64,000 nucleotides of DNA, taken from NCBI GenBank assembly GCA_963616935.1, contig CAVEMS010000003.1, positions 1 to 64,000 on the forward strand, written 5' to 3'. Below the pieces are notes generated by a model. It had not been told where the DNA came from and made no database searches. It saw only the letters and a list, made by a program, of their open reading frames with translations. Position 1 is the stretch's first letter. Every line of letters begins with the position of its first letter. The stretch is from UBA4951 sp963616935 (lineage in GTDB: Bacteria; Bacillota_I; Bacilli_A; RFN20; CAG-826). The translations under genes were made by a program, and so were the position numbers. Positions 54,806-61,457 of the stretch are shown here, piece after piece.

Positions 54806-56755
54806 TTAATTGAATGGGTCATAATTTAGCGGGTAATAGGAGAAGGTCGTCCCATTTGCCGCATTAGTATCAAAAGTAGGATAGGCAATGACATTGCCAG
54901 ACAATGGACCTGTGTAATTGGTTATCGAAAGATTCGTCGTGTCTTCTAGCGTCCAACTGCCATCGTCTGCCAAGGAATGTAGCGTGAGCGTCAAAGAGAC
55001 GTTAGAAGATGCCGCTTTAACGATAGAAATCGTATAGATATATTCTTTTGAATCGTCTAGGTTCCTATATCCATATGGGCTATTCGTTTGGGTATAGAGC
55101 CGATTGTTATATCCAATCGTATCGTAGGCATCATAGTCGCTTGGATTGCCACTATCGAGGCGGTATGGCCCATAGACAGTAAGCCTCGTTAATAACGTTT
55201 TATCGTTGGTTCCTGTGGATAGATATAAACCTTTGCCGCCACTGCACATCGAGGAAAGATCGTCGCAAAACAAAGCGACATTCGGAATGTTCTTCCCCTT
55301 GAAGCGGAAGCTCGCTTTATCGCCCGCCCCATAATCGCCTTTGAAACCGATGAAGCCGCTTGTCGCGGAATGTCCATTCTTCTTGTCGTTCGTATAACGC
55401 GCTATATCGAATTTGTATGTGCGCTCAGCAGTCTTTGTTCCTTTCGAAAGGTAGACGCCTTCTTCGATCTTCTCTAATCCGTATTTGACTTGGAAGGTAA
55501 TGTCCTTATACAAAGATGAATATAAGGCGAACTTCCCTTTCGTTATGGAATGCTCATCATTCCAACCGCTCGCATTCAGGCTTTTAACAACCTCGCCATA
55601 TCTTTCATTGGAGGTTCCATAATCGAGGATCTCCGTAAGTGTCCAAGTGACGTGATGCGTGTATTTGCCATTGCTATTCGCATTGCCAGAAATATAGCAT
55701 TTCATCGAATAATGCTTATCATCTTCCAAATCTTGATAACCCCAATATTCGTTACGGGATTCAACGGCCACTTTGACCGCTTTCGAAGACAAACATTCTG
55801 GGCCATAAAGAACATAACGGGATGTGCCGCCATATTCCCAAGTCAGGAAATACCCTTTGGCCGAATAGGGATCAAAGGGGCTATAGGAAAGGCTATTGCC
55901 TTCTAGATACATGCCAATAGATGGAAGATTCCTCCCTTTGAATTTGACTTCCAATGCATCGCCCAACTTGAAATCTTCGTTTAGCACGACATAAGACATG
56001 TCGTTATAATTCGAAGCCGGTAAACGATAGATATCCTCGCTTTCGCCGATGATGACGTTATTCGAATAATATTTACCGGTTTTGTCGTTTTTATAAACGC
56101 CGTCATTGCCGTCTTTGGTTTTACGAGCCACGCTCAAATTGATGTATCCGGAAGTCGTCTTAGTCCCGTTTTGAACACGAACGGCAACGCGATATTGCCC
56201 CATTTCCGAAGTAACGAATGAATCTTTTTCGAATGATACGGATTCCCATTCCCCATACGTCTCATTTAGATCGATTGGCGCAGAGCGGTGCTCAACCCCA
56301 TAAACGGACAAAACGGCATCTTTTGGAGCGTATTGAGGACGGATGTCGTCGATAAGCTCATCGAAATAAACGGTCTCATTTAGCGAAGCGACATAGGGAA
56401 CGCTGTCGATGGATAAGCTTGGAACGGCATCGACGACGCTTATTTCTTTTTCGACGCTCTTATTGGAAACGGAATAAGAGAAGAGATGCGTTCCAGAGAC
56501 CACAGGATAAAAGACGTGCCCTTTGATTTCCTCGGTCACCGCTTCATTATGATTATCTTTGTAGGTGACACTAACCGAGGCTTTATCGCGTGCCGAGCAA
56601 TAGACGAAGTTCTCAACGTCGATTGGACAGCCGACTTCATACGTTCCGTGATATGCGTCATCAATTAATTTCAAGACGACGTTGTCACTAGCTCCGCACG
56701 AAGACAAAAGAGCAAAACAAGCGAGAATTGAAAAGATTTTTGCGTTTTTCTTCAT
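54806..56755 (-). CDS. Lipoprotein with Ig-like start and two GKN modules
   Basis: The 649-residue product has lipobox LLSSCGAS (Cys20), an N-terminal beta region of about 200 residues (Ig-like by impression: SVTYKDNHNEAVTEEI, YRVAVRVQNGTKTTSGYI), then two GKN modules. Module 1 (about 225-430) is diverged, FKGRNLPSIGMYLEG; module 2 (about 430-645) is typical, FKGKNIPNVALFCD, GGKGLYLSTG, RLTVYGPYRLD. It is encoded right after the permease (ATGA overlap at 56752-56755), the place where surface binding proteins would be expected. No catalytic site is visible. Confidence 0.72.
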   Translation of the reverse strand: MKKNAKIFSILACFALLSSCGASDNVVLKLIDDAYHGTYEVGCPIDVENFVYCSARDKASVSVTYKDNHNEAVTEEIKGHVFYPVVSGTHLFSYSVSNKSVEKEISVVDAVPSLSIDSVPYVASLNETVYFDELIDDIRPQYAPKDAVLSVYGVEHRSAPIDLNETYGEWESVSFEKDSFVTSEMGQYRVAVRVQNGTKTTSGYINLSVARKTKDGNDGVYKNDKTGKYYSNNVIIGESEDIYRLPASNYNDMSYVVLNEDFKLGDALEVKFKGRNLPSIGMYLEGNSLSYSPFDPYSAKGYFLTWEYGGTSRYVLYGPECLSSKAVKVAVESRNEYWGYQDLEDDKHYSMKCYISGNANSNGKYTHHVTWTLTEILDYGTSNERYGEVVKSLNASGWNDEHSITKGKFALYSSLYKDITFQVKYGLEKIEEGVYLSKGTKTAERTYKFDIARYTNDKKNGHSATSGFIGFKGDYGAGDKASFRFKGKNIPNVALFCDDLSSMCSGGKGLYLSTGTNDKTLLTRLTVYGPYRLDSGNPSDYDAYDTIGYNNRLYTQTNSPYGYRNLDDSKEYIYTISIVKAASSNVSLTLTLHSLADDGSWTLEDTTNLSITNYTGPLSGNVIAYPTFDTNAANGTTFSYYPLNYDPFN

Positions 56756-57663
56756 CCTTTTAGCCCTCCAACGGTGATATTCGAAAGCATCAATTTCTGG
56801 CTGCAGCCATATATGACAGCGATTGGAATCATCGAGATAATCATGGCTGCGCTTCTAACGGCCACTGGATTAGAAACATAACTCGCAGAGCCGTTTTGGA
56901 ATTCGTATAAGCCGTATCCGAGCGTTGGATAATCCCTTAAATAGATCATGATCGTCGAATAATCGTTCCAAACGGTCAACGAATTGGTGACGATCAAAGC
57001 GATCAAGGTCGGAGCTATCATCGGCAAGATAATCTTGAAGAGAATGGTGAGATTGCTCGCTCCATCGATTCTCGCCGATTCGGCATAGGAATCGCTGATT
57101 CCGGTAAAGACGCCATGCATGATGATGAATGTGAAATCGAATCCTGAGCACCAAGCGATCCAGAACAAATATGGGTTATTCACCATTCCAAGGGCATCGA
57201 ACAAGCGATATGACGTCGAGCCTGAACCGAATAATGGAATCGTTTGAACGAACACGGCGGTGACGTATATCAACTTCTTCCCTGGGAACTCGAATTTGGC
57301 AACGGCATACGCCAAAACCGTCGAAGCGATCAAAGAGCATAGAACCTTGGCGGCCGTGAACCATATAGAATTCCATAGCATCGTCAAAAGGTTAGCTTCC
57401 TCGCCATTCGACGTGACGATTGAGAAATATTCGACGATGTGCCCCCACGTCTTGACTTGCGGATCGCCATTTATCACAAAGAAATCCAAGACCGAAGAAA
57501 CGCCATCTCTTTTGATATTGGCTTTCTCAGTGAAGGAAAGAAGGATTGAGGAATAAATCGGATATATGAAGACCAACGCCATGATGAAGAAGAAGATGAA
57601 AAAGATTATGAGCGTGATCTTCTCGGACTTCGGTTTTCTTTTGAAACTTGCAAATCTTCTCAT
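56752..57663 (-). CDS. CUT1 ABC transporter permease (MalG/UgpE-like)
   Basis: The 303-residue product has a basic cytoplasmic start, six membrane segments and the EAA loop SYAESARIDGASNLTILFKI, then ILPMIAPTLIALIV, ending SNITVGGLKG, the family's usual C-terminus. It pairs with the permease encoded just upstream (57668) to form the channel for the sugar brought by the binding protein (58623). The tail VGGLKG type ending is typical of MalG-like proteins. Substrate by context: rhamnogalacturonan or pectic oligosaccharides. Confidence 0.92.
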   Translation of the reverse strand: MRRFASFKRKPKSEKITLIIFFIFFFIMALVFIYPIYSSILLSFTEKANIKRDGVSSVLDFFVINGDPQVKTWGHIVEYFSIVTSNGEEANLLTMLWNSIWFTAAKVLCSLIASTVLAYAVAKFEFPGKKLIYVTAVFVQTIPLFGSGSTSYRLFDALGMVNNPYLFWIAWCSGFDFTFIIMHGVFTGISDSYAESARIDGASNLTILFKIILPMIAPTLIALIVTNSLTVWNDYSTIMIYLRDYPTLGYGLYEFQNGSASYVSNPVAVRSAAMIISMIPIAVIYGCSQKLMLSNITVGGLKG

Positions 57664-57667
57664 CTTT

Positions 57668-58630
57668 TTATACCTGCACTACCGACACAATCTTGTTTAG
57701 TAACTTCCTTCCAAGCAAAACAACAGGGACACTTATCAAGGAAATGCATATGCCTAAAGCGGCCGGATAGCCATAAGGCGCATTGGCGGCCGAAGTATTC
57801 GAAATTCGATATGTTAGATAGTATAAGTAGTATCCCATGGTGGCCATGCCTGGCTGACCCGTCGCATTGGAGAAAAGGAAGACGTTGCCATCGGCAACGA
57901 AAATCGAGCACAAAGAAACCGTCAAAAGAGTCGATATCGTCGGCCAAGCGCAAGGCAAAGCGATATGGAAGAAGGTACCCCAGAATCCAAGACCGTCGAT
58001 TTTGCCCGCTTCGACAAGCTCTGGCGGAACCTTCGCATAGGCGCCGGTGGCAATCACGTTTCCACCGACCATACCAGTCATAAAGGTCAAGGCGATTAAC
58101 GTCGGGAAAGCGGTAGCCTCGCTATTGAGAAGCCCTTGATTTACCGCCGCATCGTCAAGCACGATGCCTAGTTTCTGAATGATATAGACGACTATGCCGT
58201 TCGCATCCGTGCAAGAACGAACTAACGACACCCATATGACGGCACCAACCAATGTCGGGATAGTGTAAATGACTCGGAAAGCATAATGCCCAAGCACCTT
58301 ACGATATAAGACATATGTGGAGGCCAAGCCGAGAGGGAAAGCGATCAGGTTCGCAACCGCCCATAAGCAGAATGAGCGGCCGACCATCTTAAGAAGGTTA
58401 AAACCATAGACATCGGTTCCGACTATGCCGTTCCACACCTCTTTAAAATGCTCCAGGGTGAATGCTTTAGTGACGTCGTCCATAAAGGCCAACGCGATCG
58501 AATCGACGTGCACATATAACCAGAAGATCAAGAATTGAATGACCGGTATCGCAATCAAGCAATACACGAAAAGGAAATTCTTCTTCTGAGACTTCGAATA
58601 TCTTTTGAAAATTTCGAATTTCCTATGCAT
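57668..58630 (-). CDS. CUT1 ABC transporter permease (MalF/UgpA-like)
   Basis: The 320-residue product has six membrane segments and the EAA loop PPELVEAGKIDGLGFWGTFF, then HIALPCAWPTISTLLTV. It overlaps the binding protein gene by 8 bases (58623-58630) and lies 4 bases from the partner permease gene. The N-terminal region (MHRKFEIFKRYSKSQKKNF) is basic and cytoplasmic. Its ATPase is most likely the one at 42080-42847, in the same operon but about 14 kb downstream, an unusual separation. Confidence 0.92.
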   Translation of the reverse strand: MHRKFEIFKRYSKSQKKNFLFVYCLIAIPVIQFLIFWLYVHVDSIALAFMDDVTKAFTLEHFKEVWNGIVGTDVYGFNLLKMVGRSFCLWAVANLIAFPLGLASTYVLYRKVLGHYAFRVIYTIPTLVGAVIWVSLVRSCTDANGIVVYIIQKLGIVLDDAAVNQGLLNSEATAFPTLIALTFMTGMVGGNVIATGAYAKVPPELVEAGKIDGLGFWGTFFHIALPCAWPTISTLLTVSLCSIFVADGNVFLFSNATGQPGMATMGYYLYYLTYRISNTSAANAPYGYPAALGICISLISVPVVLLGRKLLNKIVSVVQV

Positions 58631-60305
58631 TTTCCACCCATTTCGACCAATTCGATGTCACGTTTTGGTACTCGGTATTAAGTCTTTCCTCGCTTGCGGA
58701 TTTGTAGGTTCCCGCTTTCGAAGAATCGATAACGCCATCGGTGTATTCAGTCAGAGTGCTCTTGAAGGCGTAATCGTGAAGTTGCGATCCGGCGATCGGG
58801 AACATGCTTCCAAGCTGGGCGATTGTGTTCCTTAGCCCTTTGGCAAGCGGCCAAATGCCTGTCGCATATTGATGGTTTACGATATCGGAATGCCCTTTCA
58901 AGAATTGATATTCGTATGTAGAGGATGAACCGCTTGAATATGGGGAGGCAGCATGGGCTTTCTCCCGATATACCGAAGCGAAATCATCGCTAGCGAACAT
59001 TCTTAGGAATTTAGCAGCGATTTCCTTTTTGTTAGCGTCGATTCCAATCGGCATATAGCAATCACCAGTTTCAACGCCGCGGTTGTTATAGATGCCTCTG
59101 GCTTTATAAACCTCAGTGATCGAGTCAGCGGAGACGTCATATCCTAGTTCATTCTTGATTTGCGTAACGGCATCGGAAACCGAAACGTTCGAATCGGCGA
59201 GTTTGATGGCTTTCGACAAAATGCTTTCGCAGACGGCATCACTATAACTAGCGCCCCATAGTTTCGTCCCAAGGGCTGAAATGACAGGAACGTTTATGAA
59301 TGCGAGTTTCTTCAAATCATCATCCGAATAGTCGACGGTGACCTCGTTAAGCATCCAATCGCCATCGAACATGAAGACGGCTCCGCGGTTCGAATACATA
59401 ATGTCGTCATGCGCAGTATCTAGCTCATTGCTCGCAGCGCCCTTAACCATATTTTGCTGGTCGAAGACCGTGTAAACGAGCTCGGCCGCTTTATGGAGGC
59501 CTTGATCCTCGAAGACTTTATAGCCGCTTTCTTTGTTATAGGTTCCGTCTTCGTTATTCATGCTCCAGAAGGAATTCCACGCATCGATACCGGAATATTG
59601 GGCGAACCATGAATTCATCATGACGGCTGGATAGCCATTGGTGCCGGTCCCGATCAACGTAAGAGGCTGTATCTTCGTCTCCTTGTTCTCGTATTTCTCA
59701 TGGATCGTCCTGATGCAATTGAGGAATTCATTGGTGGTGGTCGGAAGTTCCAATCCAAAAGACTCCAATTTATCCTTGTTGACGACTAAGCCGCCAACCG
59801 ATTTCATATAAAAGAAGTTATAGGCTTTGCCGTCATATTTGTACCAGCCTTCATCGATTGAGGAATCAAGCTTCTCCTCTATCGTCTTATCTTCTTCCGT
59901 TCCATCGAAGGAAATGGCTTTTTGCGAATAAACGATATCGCTTAGATCCTGGACCAATAGGCCATAATCGCCAGAGACGACTTTCTGAGGAAGGACGGAG
60001 CCGGTGAAATACAAATCTATCTTATTCTTTGAATAGCCGGATGCGAGTTCATTAACGATCGCGCTTCCGGTGTTGCTCTTGCTCGGATTAAGGAGATTGA
60101 CCTTATATCCTTCGTTCTTATAGGTGTTCTCGAATTTTTCTTTGAGAGCCCTCATCCAATCGGTGCCATATCCGCCGATATACATCTTGATATTGATGGT
60201 GTTGGTATCGTCAACCACCCCACCGCCTTCTTTGCACGAAGAAAGGAATGGGATCAAAAAGGGGACAGCTAATACCCCGAAACAGATTTTCTTTGATAAT
60301 TTCAT
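58623..60305 (-). CDS. CUT1 ABC transporter substrate-binding lipoprotein
   Basis: The product (560 residues from the ATG at 60305) has signal peptide MKLSKKICFGVLAVPFLIPF, then LSSCKEGG (Cys about 24). The mature part has the family-1 fold: INIKMYIGGYGTDWMRALKE, ITGSVLPQ-like YFTGSVLPQKVV, SVGGLVVNKDKLESFGLELP, GAVFMFDGDWMLNE and a C-terminal helical part. At 560 residues it is longer than UgpB-type proteins (430-450), as in binding proteins for oligosaccharides. AAGAAGG is 8 bases before the ATG, so I prefer this start over the GTG at 60314. It is the first gene of the operon, divergent from the AraC-type regulator. Confidence 0.9.
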   Translation of the reverse strand: MKLSKKICFGVLAVPFLIPFLSSCKEGGGVVDDTNTINIKMYIGGYGTDWMRALKEKFENTYKNEGYKVNLLNPSKSNTGSAIVNELASGYSKNKIDLYFTGSVLPQKVVSGDYGLLVQDLSDIVYSQKAISFDGTEEDKTIEEKLDSSIDEGWYKYDGKAYNFFYMKSVGGLVVNKDKLESFGLELPTTTNEFLNCIRTIHEKYENKETKIQPLTLIGTGTNGYPAVMMNSWFAQYSGIDAWNSFWSMNNEDGTYNKESGYKVFEDQGLHKAAELVYTVFDQQNMVKGAASNELDTAHDDIMYSNRGAVFMFDGDWMLNEVTVDYSDDDLKKLAFINVPVISALGTKLWGASYSDAVCESILSKAIKLADSNVSVSDAVTQIKNELGYDVSADSITEVYKARGIYNNRGVETGDCYMPIGIDANKKEIAAKFLRMFASDDFASVYREKAHAASPYSSGSSSTYEYQFLKGHSDIVNHQYATGIWPLAKGLRNTIAQLGSMFPIAGSQLHDYAFKSTLTEYTDGVIDSSKAGTYKSASEERLNTEYQNVTSNWSKWVENA

Positions 60306-60419
60306 AATGGGCACCTTCTTATTGCCTCATTTTAACAAAATGAACTTATATGATAGCCCTTACATGGAAACTAAAAGATAATTAATTACTTTTATTAATG
60401 AATCGTCTATCATTTGGTT
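60306..60419. promoter_or_regulatory. Divergent promoter region of the pectin-type operon and its regulator
   Basis: This AT-rich region separates the binding protein gene from the AraC-type regulator. On the minus strand TATAAG (complement of 60345-60350) is a good -10 with no clear -35 at 17-18 bases, as at activator-dependent promoters. Two copies of ATTAAT (60381-60386 and 60394-60399) lie further upstream, spaced about 13 bases and could be part of the regulator's site. The regulator's own ATG lacks a clear ribosome site. Confidence 0.4.
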
Positions 60420-61319
60420 ATGAAAACCATATCGCTTGCCACTTATAGCTGGAATGTCTTCTCAATCGAAGAGCCAAAAAGAACGATGTTCTTCCATAAG
60501 CACAACTCATTGGAACTAAGCTATGTGGTATCCGGAATCTTATCTTTCCGCTATATCGATGCGATAAGCGGAAAAGAGAAGACCATCGATATCACGCAAG
60601 ATCAACTTTTGATCATACTGCCTAACGTTATACATAAGACGGAAATTCCCTACAGTTTATCTTGTATCGGTGTCGAAATCGTTGAAAGCGAAGGCGATTT
60701 GCACGGATATTTCGAAAACGATTTCTTCAAAACCTTCCTAAACGCAGGAAAAATGACCTTCAAGAACGGTTTTCTCGTCGTCAATGGCTCACGCAAGATG
60801 CTAAGGTACATAAGAGAAATGGAGAACTTCGCTTCGAAGGAAAAAGACGACGATGTCTCGGAAAAGAAATTCGACCTGCTCGCCAAACTTTTATTCGTAT
60901 CCATTTGGGAGGCAAGCTCAGCAAAGCCAAAAGACGACAGAAGTCCCTTCTATCGGAAAGCGACCCTATACATCGAAGAGAACTATCATCAAAACATCAA
61001 AGTCGACGATGTCGTCCGAGTCACTAAAGCGTCCAAATCATACCTTCAACAGCTTTTTAATGAATACCATGGATACGGGATCAAGAAATACATCGACGAA
61101 CTCCGCATTCACAAGGCCGCCGACATTTTAAACGAGACGAATTATGGAACAACCGAGATATCCAAGATCGTCGGATTCAACTCCACGCAAGTCTTCATAA
61201 CCAATTTCAAAAAGACGATGGGAACAACTCCGAAAGAATATCGGAAGCGTTCTTTGGAAACCAAGAAAAAACGCTACTTCAAAGATAATGGCTCGTATCG
61301 CGAGAAAAAATATAGGTAA
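60420..61319 (+). CDS. AraC-family transcriptional regulator
   Basis: The 299-residue product (ATG at 60420; a TTG two codons upstream is an alternative) has an N-terminal cupin-like sensing domain (about 15-150: FFHKHNSLELSYVVSGILSF) and a C-terminal double helix-turn-helix (about 190-285: VDDVVRVTKASKSYLQQLFN, then ISKIVGFNSTQVFITNFKKT, with the family's GTTPKEYRK). It probably senses a sugar (rhamnose or a galacturonate-derived product) and activates the divergent 16-gene operon. Its tail after the HTH is basic (KKKRYFKDN). No separate promoter is clear. Confidence 0.9.
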   Translation: MKTISLATYSWNVFSIEEPKRTMFFHKHNSLELSYVVSGILSFRYIDAISGKEKTIDITQDQLLIILPNVIHKTEIPYSLSCIGVEIVESEGDLHGYFENDFFKTFLNAGKMTFKNGFLVVNGSRKMLRYIREMENFASKEKDDDVSEKKFDLLAKLLFVSIWEASSAKPKDDRSPFYRKATLYIEENYHQNIKVDDVVRVTKASKSYLQQLFNEYHGYGIKKYIDELRIHKAADILNETNYGTTEISKIVGFNSTQVFITNFKKTMGTTPKEYRKRSLETKKKRYFKDNGSYREKKYR

Positions 61320-61411
61320 ACGTTGCTCGCTTAGCCGTCTAATGGGGATATCGAAGAAATCAACGTTTTCGATTGGAAAAACAAAAAACTTTGCAAATCG
61401 CGCTTAAATTA

Positions 61412-61440
61412 CGAAAAAACACCCATTTTGCTGGGTGTTT
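61412..61440 (-). terminator. Terminator of the large exported protein gene
   Basis: A 9-base perfect stem (AAACACCCA at 61417-61425, TGGGTGTTT at 61432-61440) with a 6-base loop lies 17 bases after the stop at 61458. On the minus strand it is followed by TTTTTT. The plus-strand AraC gene ends 90 bases before it and may use it too, though less well because the T run is short on that side. Confidence 0.8.
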
Positions 61441-61457
61441 AGAAAGTTCAATTTTCT

